In this document: positions 44,230-57,000 of the stretch, one piece after another
How the letters are laid out: each line of letters opens with the position of its first letter
How positions within the stretch are numbered: position 1 is the stretch's first letter
Assembly (NCBI GenBank): GCA_023205875.1
Contig: CP060767.1
Coordinates: 186,001-250,000 of the forward strand
DNA length: 64,000 nucleotides
Source of the DNA: Chloropicon primus
Taxonomy: Eukaryota; Chlorophyta; Chloropicophyceae; Chloropicales; Chloropicaceae
Direction: 5' to 3'
Position numbers and translations under genes: made by a program
The notes under the pieces: model-generated
The model's input: only the letters and a program-made list of their open reading frames with translations
The model's database searches: none
What the model was told of the DNA's origin: nothing

Positions 44230-44577
44230 ATGGGTACGTGCTGTGGCAAGGCGAGTCACTCCGGCTACGGAGGGGACTACCAGGAGGCGGACAGGGAGAA
44301 GATGGCGGCGGCGACGGAAGCGCGTGTGGCCAAGCTGGAAAACCGAGGCGTTACGGCACGCGGTGCTGCGAAACTGAAGGACAACGCCACGGCCAAACAC
44401 ACTGGACAAGGTATGTCACAGGACACGACGATGAAGTGGACGATGACTTGAGGATTGTGGAGAGAGAGAGAGAGAGCGACGTGTGTTTACGTTCTTCCTT
44501 CCTTTCTCCTCCTCCTCCTCCTCCTCTTCTTCTTCTTCCCAGGAAAGAAGGGGCGTATTGGTGTAATTTACTGCTAG
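44230..44577 (+). CDS. Small myristoylation-motif protein resembling SVIP (p97/VCP-interacting)
   Basis: Exons 44230-44410 and 44543-44577 (GTATGT to TTCTTCCCAG, phase 1) give 71 aa. The start MGTCCGK is a classic N-myristoylation plus palmitoylation motif. Next comes a helix REKMAAATEARVAKLENRGV, close to animal SVIP RAKLAEAAERRQKEAASRGI, whose Arg/Ala-Ala/Arg spacing is the VCP-interacting motif; here one of the two Ala is Thr. The tail is basic (GKKGRIGVIYC). Animal SVIP is 77 aa, myristoylated, and blocks ERAD by binding p97. Length, order of parts and motif agree, but the protein is short, so convergence cannot be excluded. The exon 2 call depends on a 35-nt exon. The stop is 47 bp from the next convergent gene. 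Confidence 0.55.
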
Positions 44578-44624
44578 GTTAGTTTGGTCATCCCCTTGCT
44601 CAAACACACACAAGGTCTCAGGTT

Positions 44625-47600
44625 CTAGATCGTGGCGGCTTGCTTGGGAAGGGGGTGGAGGTGACTGAGGTCCCGGAATTCTTCCTTGGTGGACAAGGGG
44701 TCCTCCTTCCCTTGGGGAGACCCCGTCGTCGTCGTGGCGCGGGCGAGCAGGGCGGCCAGGCAGCGAAGCAGCACGGCCGCGGCTTTGTACGCCCAGAACA
44801 GGAGCGGGCTCAGGAATATCAGCATCATGGTGGCGAACAAGATTCCGTACAAGATCTTTTCGGATGCGCACGCGCCAAGGAACTTGACGCAGACCTTCTT
44901 CTCCCCCCCGGAGCCAGCTTCAGCTCGCGGCCGTTGGTCGATCGTGATGTTCATGGAGCGGGAGTGGCTGGCGTAGTAGTTGAGGTTCCCGTCGCCGTCT
45001 CGAGAGAGGCCAGGCTTCAAGTCCATGTCAGTGACCTTGATGGAAAATTTTTCCACCCCTCCTCGAGTCAGGGCGGTGTACGTGAGGTTGCCCAGCACCT
45101 CGTTCACTTTCTGCAGGGAGCCGCGGAAGACCATCTTGCCGTCGTCGTGGCCGTCCCCCATGGCAAAAGTGAGGTAGCTCAGGGCCTCAACGTGCGATCC
45201 GACGTCGAGAACGCCGGCCGTGACGTACAGATCGACAAGGAAGAGGTCCATGTGCTTGTCGGGATCCCTGATCGCCAGCCTCGGCACCGGCACGGGCTGC
45301 AGGAAGGTTGCCGTCATGTTCACTCGGCTCAAAAGAATCTGCGACTCATCCTCGGTGTTTGTGACCTTGAGCTCCACGGCGTACGCCGCTGACCGGCAGC
45401 AGCTCGTGGTGACCTCGTAGGCGAAGGACTCGCGGGGGGGCCTCTCCCGAATCCCCAAGTCTGCGAACTTCTCGGGTTGAGAACCTCCAAGCAGGTCGGG
45501 GTCGTTGAAAAAATTGTCGGAGGGAACGTAAACGAAAGATACGCAGGCACTCCGGGCGTCACGTTGTCCATCGCAGGCCCCGAGCCATTCCCGTGGCTGC
45601 TGGCCCTTCAGCACTGCAACGAGATCAGATTTGCTGCTGCCTTCCGAAGACTGTCGTGAGCGGTAGTAGAGGTCTCCGTATTCAGGAAGGGAGAGAATGC
45701 GCATGCCAAGGTCTTCCTCGGACTCGGCGCGGGCATCGCTGAGAGTCAAGTTGATCCACGCTTCCCCTTCCTCGTCACAAGCAACTGTCTTGTTGATGCC
45801 GATCAAGGGGTTGAGGACATGGATGTGGAGCTCCGAAGTGTTGGTTGAGGTGACGTTGTGCGAGTCTACCACGCCGAAGGAGATGGAGTCCGTGGCCACG
45901 GTGTCCTTGCCCTCCCGGAGTCCAGCCAAGGCCTCCGGCTCATCTTCGAATGCGTAGCATGCCACCTGCCCAGTCAATCTGTGCGCCTGGACAGCGACGG
46001 CGTCTCCAAGAAGAAGGCCACCCTCCTCATCTCGAGCGCATTCGTACAGCGTGCCGTGCCTTGGCAACTTCACAATGTCGATGGCCTCGATGTCGCCCGT
46101 GCCATCAGGGTCCAAGCCGGGAAAGTTGACCATGGAAAGCTTGCCGAGGTAAACCGGTTCCACAGATTCCTGGGGCGCGGGGGGATCGTTCTTGCTGAGA
46201 ACCTCGACAAGCACCGTCCCCTCTGTACTGCAGTGTCCTTCCTCGTCGCAAGCCTTGTACCTGAAGAAAGTGTACGGCTGAAGGTCGGTGCCGCCGGGCT
46301 GAGGAGGAGAGAAGTCGTCTTTCTCCGGTATGAAGGAGACGTTAAAGAAGCGCTTCCCCAGCTTCTTTCCACCGCCTTCCCAAATCTCGGCCAGTCCTTC
46401 ACCCAATGCGTGGGGCTCCCCCTCGGTCACATTGATGACTTGGCCGGTCCTCGGATCCACGAGTTGCCCGGCATCGACGGACCGCGTGATGTAAAAGTAC
46501 CTGGAGAGTCACGGAGGTATAGTGTGGAAAGGAAAGGGCGTCGTAAGTCATTCTACTCGCAGGACCGTCAAGTGAGAGGTCTCCTCATCCGTGGACGGTT
46601 TACTTACATCGTCGAGTTGCCGGCGTTCGGACGGTGCGCAATGTCAAAATCAAAACCTTGGATGGTAACGGACGCCACCTCGTCCTCCATCACTCGAGAA
46701 ACTCCCGATTCGATCACGGGCGAGGACGGGGCGAGGCCAGCTCGCTCGCGGTGCCTTGACCTCACCCCGGACCCGGGCAAGACGCCAACAAAAGTGCTTA
46801 CGGCATGGATGGTCCCCCGCCAACGCGTGCCGAAGACGGAAGGGCTACCGAGAACCAAGCGGTGCGTCTCGTTCCAGGCACTGAGGAACGAGTCTTCCAA
46901 ACCAACTCGGCCGTGGAGCTCCGGGAGCGTTTCACTCAGGAGCTCTCCATCGAAGTACAGCCTGAGTGCTCCTGCTCCCCGCGTTGCGTTGTCTTCGCCC
47001 GGAGGACCGGCGACGCTGGAGGAGGGTGCAAGGTCCTCCACCGTCAGCGCAATGTGGTGCGGAGAAGCCGCGAAGACGTTTGCCTGGACCTCCCCCCCCT
47101 GTTCACTCTCCTCTCGGACGTAAAATTCGACTCCATCACTCGTCTTGTGGCAAACTTTGTGCCCTCTGTGCGCCCGCCCACGCGCCTCGGCAACGAGTGA
47201 TGGACCCCTCTGCCTCACTTGAAGGCTGAAAGGGCTCCAGCCCAAAGAGCAAGACGTGTTGGTGTTCGTTCCACCGTCCCATGAAGCCGTCCCAATCCCA
47301 AAGATGGCATCTTCCTTGCTCCAGTCCTTGAGACTCTCTCCATCGAACGTCACCCACACCTCCAACGAGAGGCCTCTCCTCTGCCTGACGTGACTCAGGA
47401 GCTCCGAGGCGTCCCTCGTCGACGACACCAAGGCGACAGAGCCGTCGCCATCGAGGCCAGATACATCACGAGACCCCTCGCTCCCTCGCACCGTCAAGCC
47501 CACGCTCTCGGGACAGTGAAGGATCCCGAAGCTCACTTCCACATTCGTTGCAGTCAAGTTGCCCAAGTAGCCAGCAGACTCCTCGCTCGTCGTCGTCGTC

Positions 47601-47842
47601 GTCGCGTTGACTCCTGCCCCGCCGGTCCACACTCCTCTCCTCGAGCGGCACTCCTCTTGCGAGAACGCGTAGGAGGAGACGAGGACGACGTCCTGACTCG
47701 AGTTGTCCAAGATGGTTCCAAGATGGTCATCTTGGAGAGCCCTGGCCGGCTTGAGCAGGAGGAAGAGCGTCGAAAGGTAAGCCAAGGTGAAGGCAAGGGT
47801 GGCCCTGCCACCTGATGTCCTCGCCATCACAACCCTTGGCAT
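44625..47842 (-). CDS. Type I cell-surface protein with LamG/ConA-like and cadherin-like domains
   Basis: Exons 47842-46608 and 46500-44625 (GTAAGT to CTCTCCAG, phase 2) give 1036 aa. A signal peptide (FTLAYLSTLFLLLKPARA) follows the ATG at 47842. A LamG/ConA-like fold occupies ~125-390: GLSLEVWVTFDGESLKDWSK, LRLYFDGELLSETL and RWRGTIHAVSTFVGVLPGSG. Ig/cadherin-like beta domains then repeat to ~950, with FFRYKACDEEGHCSTEGTVL and a CSPG-like MVFRGSLQKVNEVLGNLTYT. One membrane helix (ILYGILFATMMLIFLSPLLF) and a ~45-residue tail end the protein. Several Asn-X-Ser/Thr sites occur. It likely works in adhesion or mating recognition (inference). The intron holds a core GACCTCTCACTTGACGG of the dispersed element. 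It ends 163 bp upstream of the VPS13 stop in the same direction. Confidence 0.78.
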
Positions 47843-48005
47843 CGACCTCCTCGGTCGATGTGGTATCGACCCCACCCACAGGAGGGACAATCGAAGTCGT
47901 GTTCTCGGTGGGCGTTTCGTTTGCCTCGAGGGGGGGAGCGTTATTCTTATAGGATTGTGATTTTGGATAGAGTTACATAACTAAACTTTAAAACGAATAA
48001 TAGTG

Positions 48006-51000
48006 TTACAAGGCGTTTCGTTCCTCTGAAGCGGAGGTCATGGTGAGCAAAGGGACCTTGCTGGGGCTGCTTATCTCTGGCTCGTTGCAGGCAAGGCAAT
48101 CCTCGAAGACCTCGGCATCGGATTGTGTTGGGAAGTCGACCTGCTTCTGGCAAATGGGCAAACCAAAGCTTGGCTCGAGATTCAAGTTATCGTTCACGGA
48201 GCTGATGTGCTGCAGCGGGAGCAAGACTGTGAGAGTCACCTTGCTTCCCTCCCTGGTCTGCTCAATGATGTCGCCCAAGCTGTAGAGCCACTCGACAGTG
48301 AAATCGTACGACGCGGTGGTTCTCACGCTCATTACGTGTTTCGTGGTCACAAGAATGCAACACGCGTTGTCCAAAAGGCAGCTGAACATCTGCTCCTCCC
48401 GCTTGAAGCGCCCGTTGCTCACAGTCGCGAGCAGCAAGTTCCCGAGGGCCTCGTTCAGCATGTAGGAGCTCAGGGGGAGGTCCTCGCTCACCTTCCTGGG
48501 CGGCCTCATTCTCGAGGCTTTCAGAATTCCGCTCTTCGCGACGTCCCTCAAGACTTTGGAGGTGTGCTGCGCGAACTCCAGGAGGGTGACCGTAGGCGAA
48601 GCGATGGCGCCTAGAACGCCAAATGTCGTTCCCTCGACCAAGCCCTTGAGGCCGTTCTGCTCCATGCCATGGATCGGCGCGGCGATGAGTCCTCCGATTC
48701 CTCTGGAAACGGCTCCGATCATGCTCGGGTTGGACTCCTTGTCAATGTGCTTGTGCAAAGGAAGCGAGCTGTTGATGATCATGTCGCACCTGGTCTTGAC
48801 CACGTTGACGTTTCTGTGCGCCGTCTTCGATATCTTCCAGGCCGCATTGCTCAGTGCGTACACCGTGTGGCTCAGCAAGCTCCAGCTTCCCGCACTCAAA
48901 CCAGCGGTGAATTGCCCGACTCCAAGTGTGAGCGCACTTTGGAGGAGTCCAACGGCCGGTTTCGAGAGAAAGTCCCACATCCCGGTGCCCAAGTGCTGGA
49001 CGAGGCCAAGAGGGTCTCCCAGGACGTTGGCAGACCCGAGAATCTTAACCGCTTCCTTGAGGAGGGCTTTGATGTAATGCTTGCCCAGCAACCACTGCAA
49101 CGTTCCCTTGTCAATGAAGGCGTGGTTCAGCTCAAAGCCGGACAGCAACACCTTCACCCCCTCAAACTCAGCGAATGTGAGCGCGTAAAGCAGCTGGGCG
49201 TTGACCCCCTTTGGGTTCTCCGAGAGGGTGAAGGTCTCTCCGGACGTCAATCCTGCTGTAGAGAGACTGACGGTGATGTGAATCGGGGATATCTTGATGC
49301 ATTCGAAATGCAGCCTGTAACCAGGACTCTCCTCCTCCTTGCCATTCATGGAGCTGGCAGAGCTGACGCGGGTCAGAGACGAGGTCTCCTCCACCCACGA
49401 CAGGACCTCTGAGAAATGGTGCAATCGCAAAAAGATGGATCCGTCCATATCCAGCAAAATTGGCGGCACCTTCACGACGGCAGATTCCACGCACATGATG
49501 TTCGCCACGTTCGCGTGCCAGTAGGACAGCTTGAACAGGATCCCGTCGCTCGCCGAAGATATTGTATCTTGCTGATAGAGGGGCGCAGGGATCGAAAGCA
49601 GGACAGGAAGTGCTGCGTTAGGCAGCATGTTGTCGATCTGAATTCGTCTCGTCTTGAACGTGACAACGTCACGCTCCTCCCCTCCCTCGAACTTCAGTTG
49701 CAGGTCCAACATACTCAGGTAGAGGATCTCACTCGACTTCCCTATCACCGACAACCCCAAGTGAGAGACTTGGATGTCCAAGAAGTAGACGCTGTCCTCC
49801 TGCGCCGGCGGGACGTCCTCCTTTGTGGTCTTCTTGTCCATCTTCGTCATCCTCATGAGTTTGTTGGACAGGGGCAACCTCGAAGTGTCTCGCCTTGGCA
49901 TATGGATGGAAAGGTCTGAGATCGACAGAACCCTCGTGGGGCCATCCGCCTTGGTGGCAATCTGCAAGTTCCTGCTAACATTTCGATTCAAGTGCGCGCC
50001 GGTATGCACTGGAACCGACACGACGTGCACCGAGCCAACCTTATCCAGAGCGAAGGATCCAAGGTTGCCGTACCCTGGCAGCTTGATCACAAGCTTGTGA
50101 CTCATGTAAGGCTCGTCCCACGTGTACACAGCCGATGAATACGGTTTCAGCATTCCTTCGGCCGGCTCGCAGTTTTGCTGAAAGTAGGAGAGAATATCAC
50201 TCGTGAAGTTGTCGATCCTGTACGGAGCAAAGCCCGCTTGGTACTCGGATATGCTAATCGTCCAAGTCTCGAAGCTCAGCTCCCTCACATCCACTTGAAG
50301 CATCATGCTCTCCTCCTGGCCCGATCCGGTCATCTTCATCTGGATGCCGCCCGGCTTGTCCAGGTGGAAGTAGCCTGACCAGACCGCATTGTCCTCGAGC
50401 TTCACGCAAAGCTTCGGTGTCTCGCTCGCTACGTCCGCGTGGATAGCTTGAGACCCCCCAGCCTTCAACGTGTGTTTGATCTTTGTCCCCTCTTGACGGT
50501 ACATGATTTCCTTGTCCAACTTGTTTGTAAGAATGAACCTCGGTCGAATGTGAACCCCGATAGAGCTGCCGCCAAACGTAGAGATCTCCGTGCTGACGGT
50601 GAAAAAATACGCTTTCGGTCTCCTGGAGGATTGCTGCCCCTCACTCGTTCCAACTTCAACAACAGTGGGCTCGCCCAAAACGTCGACATTGAAGATTTTG
50701 CTCGTCATCACAGTCTCCACCCTCGGGTCAGGCTTCACTCTTAATTGGAGGCGAACGTTGTTTCGGTAGGATTTCAGTCCAAACATCGTGGGCCACTGCT
50801 GGCCACAAGCTTGCTGCTTTTCGCTTCTTGGACTCTTCTCGTAAGCCAAGAGGTCCGAGCCGAACTTTTGCTTGTCCCCGCCATCCTCGTCGTCGACAAA
50901 AGTGGCAAAGAGACCAAGGCCCACAGGCTCAGACTCAAGCTTGCCAGAGACCATGGAGCCCAGCCCGACCAGGTCTGGCACATCGCTCTCCCCCCCGTAA

Positions 51001-54000
51001 GGGAGGACCTGTTGGAAGCTGCTCTCCTGGCCTCGGTCACGCACACCCAGGTTGAGGCCAGTGTGGTTGTAAATTCTCAGAGGGCAGCTAATCTGAAGGA
51101 TCATCGGAGCGTTTCCCACGTACTTCACTTCTAGGGCTATCTTTGCACCGTCATCGCCATCCGAGCCCTGGAGGACCACGCTGCTTTCCCTGACAGCAGG
51201 CGAGGCGCCCCCGCGATCTAGATCTTCCTTCCTGCAGCTGAATGGTATGCCGATGCTCTCGCCCCAATTGTACCCACGAGGCCTCAGGAACAGCGACAGC
51301 TCGTTCGAGTTTCTGACATTGTGGATGTTCAAGCTCGAATCAGGGTCGATGTTTGACTTGAGCAGCTGCTTGTCGCCCCGGTACAAGACCGAATCCAGTG
51401 GCACGGGAAGCCAGTTCCTAACCTTCACAGGCGGCTCGACCCTCAGCTTGAAGTGGCTGCCATCCCTGTCCGTGAAGATGATGAAGGACAAGACTGCTCC
51501 CTTGCTGCCACGGATGCAATTGCCCAGGAAGATCTTCTCCTTGTTCTTTCCTCTGACGAATTGATCCAAGTTCATTCGCTGGCTCCAGGCGGTGTGCTCA
51601 TCCGAGTCGAGTATCATTCGGAGGCACACACTCCCCGTGAGGGAAATCTGGAGAGGGACCCAAAAGGACTCCCCTGGCACGAGGGTTCTTATGCAGTTGG
51701 GCTCCAGCGCCAGAGGCGAGCATGAGCCGACTTGGATGCAGAATCCGCACGAATTTGTGATCGAGATGCACGAGTGCAAGACTATGAGCCTTCCTCCATT
51801 TGCTCTCCTCTGCACATCACAGAGCACGTCCACCTTCTTGTGATTCATCCCCTCTACATTCTCGAGAGATATCCGGTGCTTGGCGTACGTGTTCATCGCA
51901 ACGGATTCAGACCAAGTGCTGCCTCGAATTTTGAAGTGAATGACGGGCCTTCTCCCGCTGACCCACCGCTGGTCGTTGTTCTGGCTCACAACAAGCGATC
52001 TTCTTGCGGCAATCTTCTTGCTCATGTGCTTGTACGAGACGTGCCTGCCCCCCCGCCCTGAGCTCTTCCTGATGTACAGCGGCACCAGGTTTTCGTCCGG
52101 GGCCTGGCCCTCCTCCTTGTTCCTCAGCTCGCTTAAATCTGCAGAGCTGCTGCTGCCATCGGTGAAACAGTAGCCAACGTTCAAGCCCGTTTGGTTTTGA
52201 AGCCAGTAGGGGGTAAATTTGGCAGACGTAATCCTTGGGGTGCAAACTTCTGTGCCAGACACCATCTTCAAGCTCTCCAGCATTTGTCTCAAGATGTTCG
52301 CAGTCTCAATAGTGTACTCAGAGACATTGATGTTCCACTGGCTCTTGGACTGCACCATCAGTTTGTGGGACGGCGTCACCTTCCTCCTGGAATTGCTGCG
52401 GTCGCTGCTTTGGTAGTAAATTTGCAAAGGCCATTCCTCCACCACAGGTTCCCAAGCAACCTTGTCGTAATTGTAAAAATCAACAACTGTCTTGAAGTTC
52501 ACCGAGCATTCCGTCAAACTCGACGGGTCAGCGGCGTACTTCGTCCTGATGTCATAGACAGCAATCTCTGCGATCGGCGAGTCTCTCTGGAATCGATCAT
52601 CACTGAAGAGGGCAGCAAACTTCTTGGACGTGAAAGCTATGTCTATAGAAACTTCAGAAGACGAGTCTTTCTCTTTTGCCTCCCCCGAGTCCTCTGCGCT
52701 CTTGTCCTTGAAGGATGACAGGGCCATGTTCAAAAACGAAAGGTTCTGGTGAGAGACCCACAAGGAAAGAGAGCCGAGATCCACAAAACCATCCACGGAT
52801 TTCTCAGAAAGCGACAAAGTCAGACTGAGGTCGTCAAAGAAAGCAAAGGTCTTGAAGCTGGAGAGCTCGCCATTCTCATCTTCCTCGAGACCTTTCAGTG
52901 GCACATCTAGCAGCAAGTGATTCACCTCGAGGTCGACCCTGCGCTTGTTAAACTCGTTGACGAGTGCAAATTCAAGTTTTGTCCGGATCAGCACCGGCGG
53001 AGACTTGACTTCATAGTAGTCCTCAAAGTTGATGCTGATTTCAAGATCCTCTGCGAAGCACTTGTAACCCTGCGTCCTTCCACTCTTCGGAGCGGCCGGC
53101 CCTTGCTCCTCCCCAGACGCATCAACTTCTTTCAGACCACCAGTCTCGATTTGATCGATCAGCAGGAAGAACTTGTCCCAGCAAAAGGCATTGATATTGA
53201 CTTGCACATTTTTCACCAGCAGCTCCATGGTCTCTGGATTGCCGCTGTGGGCATTTGTTTCGATGATTGGGATCTCATTCCCGTGCTGCTTTGGCTGCAG
53301 CGAGGCTAGGAGAATCCTGCTCGGGATGCAACTCTTGTCTCGCGTTGACATGAATAGGCCCAAAAACCTCCATCCACACTCGAATGAGCTGATGGCACTG
53401 TCAGCGAGGTTCACCTGGACGTAGAGCTCCTCGGATAGACCAACGATTGAGCCGAGTTCCTTCTGCCTCCCAAAAATTTCGCACTGCAAGAATTTGATCT
53501 CCAAGGCCACGTTGATCACAGAGGGGAAAGCGCTCCCTGTAGACTGCTGGGGTGGCTTCCCCTCGCCCCTACCGTGGTGGTCATCAAGGAAGGAAAAGGT
53601 GTCGAAAAGGCAGTACAGCGTCTTCGTGTCCTCCTCGTGCAAACTTATTTCCAGCTGGGGAACATTGATCCACAAGTCCAGGGCAGTGCTTGCACCTCTG
53701 CCTGCTCCGTCCGCGGGCTGTTGGTGGAACGTGAGTTTGGTGCTGACGTCAAACTTTTCGACCAAAAGATGGTTCCCTTTGCTCGACCTCAGACTGACAC
53801 TCAGCGCTTCCTCGAGCATTTCTACGGACTTGAGCTGGTCGGCAATCGTGAGCATCGTCAGATTCATCTTGGGGATTGTGATCAAACACAACTCCTCGCC
53901 CCCCACAACATCCGTTTCCAACTTGTAATTTGTGACGGTGACGTGGATGGTAACCTTTTTACCAGGCTTTGCAATGGCACTCGAAGGTCCTCTCTGCGCT

Positions 54001-57000
54001 TCGATCAAGCGTGAACGATCTTCTGGCGCACAGTCTCCAGAGGAATTTCCATCGAAGAGGTTCCCTACCCTTTCCGTAACGTTCAAGGCACATTCGATGA
54101 GCCTTGTGTTGATTCGCGCGCAAAAAGCGTTGAAGACGACAGTTTTCTCGTCCTTCTCGTCCTTCTTCTCGAACATGGCAAAGGACAGGGAGGAAGATAT
54201 CCAAGTTTTCTCGTTCAAGGTCCCCTTGAAGAGCTGCTTTCCCTTCTTTTCTGGGGTAACCTTCTCAAAGGAACTTGAAGCATTTTTGTAAAGGTCGCTG
54301 CTTTCGGGTGCGCGAACAGGCGAGTTTGGGATCTCCCTGATGAGCTCTTGCAGCGACAAGTTCAGCAGCGTGTACGTGGCGGGCCCCGTCTTCTGCTCGA
54401 GCTTTATGCTGCATATCGAAACAAAGCACTCGTCCTCTACAAGATTGGACTGGACGCCTGCTTTGAGTCCCTTGATGGCTAGCCTGAGATGGTCCCTCAG
54501 AGGCTTTGGTATTCCCTGGAAACCGTGCAGATCAACGAGAACCGAAGGGAGCCTGACCCTGACCTCAATCAAAGATCCCGAAGAGCCCTGAGACTCATCA
54601 ATCTCTGGGCTCACTTTATCATGACTCGAAAAGGACGAGAGTTTCTCCATGTTATGGGAGACAATGCCAAGCGATTCACGCAGGCTCAAAGACGAGACCT
54701 TAATCTTCAAATTGGAGAAGTCCACGTTCGCCTTGCACACGGCTTGAGTCTTGTCGTCGGGAAGCAGCAAAAGCTCAACCTCTGTCCACAGCGAGGTCGA
54801 CATCAGCTTGTCTTGGAAGTGCAACCTTCTGCTCTCTGGCTCATCCCTCGCTAATTCCACGTCGACCTCTGCGACAGTGCAGTTCAGTCTATGGTACATC
54901 ACATGCTCCTCTACCATTTCAGGGGCCGAGTCAATGTTGTTCTTCAAGGCATGAAGGGCCAAGCGAGCTTTGCTCGAACTCTCCAAGACGTCGTGCCTGG
55001 CGCTCGTGACAGATGCACCCCTTGCCCTGAACACCAAGGACTCATCAGACTCGCCGCGCACGATGAAGCAGACTTCCGACAAGATCAGCTGAAAGTTCAC
55101 GTAGGGGTACTGCATCAAATACTGAGCCTTCGCGTGAGATCTAGCGATGCGGGACTCCAACTGATTCGCGGAAAGGAGCCACGACAGGTGATACGTCTCG
55201 ATCGTCGGCACTTCAAAGGCCAAGAGCCTTTCGATTGCTTCGTCCGGGGGTATCGAGCAGACGAGCGGCCTCACTATGCAGGAGACTTTCAAGCTCAAGT
55301 GGCTTTCCTCTCCGACATTAAGGATCTCTACATTCAAATCCAAAAAGTCTTCGTCGCCGATGGTGTCCATTTGCCTCACTATCGTGGACTCTCCTGCCTT
55401 CAAGTACATCGCCCTTGCCCTCATGCTTGCCTTCGTGACATTGCTTTCCAGGACCTCCAGCCTGCACTGCGTGTCAGAGATTCCAACTTGCATCAATGGA
55501 TTCGCGCGATCGGAAACATCCATTTCCACCGTGCCGATCCCGAGCTGAAGCCTGCAAACGACTTCAGAATTCGAGAGCCCTTGAGACGTGTTCGACGCTC
55601 TCGGGGTTCGCGGCATCTGCTCCACGAGCTTGTCGTAGATCTCCTCAAGCTTGCTGAAATTGTTCTCCGTCGGGCTTGTGCTGTCCTTGTCCGAGGTCAT
55701 CCAGTTGCTCCAAAACGAGCTCAAGACAGAGTCTTGAACTGATTTGCTGTCCTGGCCATGAACTCGCGAGAGCCAGTCTGCCCCCATGGTATTCCCCACA
55801 TGGGACCGGAGCGCGAGGATGTTCTCGACATCTTCCTTCTCCTCAAATTCTTCGAGGAAGTTGACAAAGCCAACCTCGTGCCTCTTCTTCTGCCCCGAGG
55901 CCAACTGTATCAGTCTCTGCTTGTAGAGCTCTATGTACTTCCCGTAGCTGTAAGGGTACTTCAACCGAAGGTTCTTTAACCGCTTGGCTTTCGAGTGCCT
56001 CGAGTTGATCCCCTGGAGAACTCCCGCAAGGGCGTACTTCCAGCCCTGCTTTGCCCACTGGCTCCCTGCCGAGCTCCCTGCTGAAGCGGTCCTCTTTCCC
56101 CCGCTCGCAAGTGTCCTCCACCTCGCGGGACGGAACCTTCCGTACAAGCTTCTCAATTCCCAGATCTCCAGCTTGTCCACCACGACGATCAGGGCCCGAA
56201 GGAGCTCGTTGTCGATGTTCAGGTGCACGTGGTTCAACTGGCACCGAACATCGTAAAAGTCCGGATTGCTGCTTTCCTGGTCCCCGTGATACACGTTCAC
56301 GCTAATTGTGCAGCTCATGGGCTCCAGAATGTTTTGTTGCGCAGTCCCCGCGGCGTTACCACCCTCGGCTGATGTGCTGGCAAACATTCCAGACTTGCTT
56401 CTCTCCGTCGATTGTACCGAGCACGTGTAGATCGAAAGCTCGCTCAGGGTCACCACGGTGGTCGGGGAGCATTCGCTGAGTCTGCTGTCCTCCTGGATGC
56501 TCTCCAGGCGACTGAGCCTCAGGCCAAACACTTTGACGTCCTCCTCCTCCTCCTCCGTCAGATCCTCGGCCGGCAAATGCTCCGCAGAAGTGGGGTACGA
56601 GGAGGACCTCATCAGGTTCGCCGTGATGGCGTCAAGCTGCTCCAAGTCATCCTCCTTCGCCAGGTGGGAGCTATCTTGGTACTGAATGTGGACGTTCTCC
56701 ACGCAGATGACAAGCTTGGCCAGAAGAACCTTGCCGACCTTTGACAAGAGGCTGGTCGTCAGGGAACCAAAGTTGAAGCTCCCCGTAGACTTCTTGCCCC
56801 TGGCGCTTGGCTCCTCCTCAAATCCCTCGCCGAACCCATCCGCTCTCGCGCTTTCCCCGTCCCGGCTCTCTTGGAGCGCCCTCGCGAGCAGCTCTATCTC
56901 AAACTTTCCGAGCAAGGCCTGCTTCTGCGCCTCGGCCCTGGCCCTCGCCAGCTCGCCCTCCCACTCCCACTCGCTCCTCTCCCTGAACACGACCTCCACC

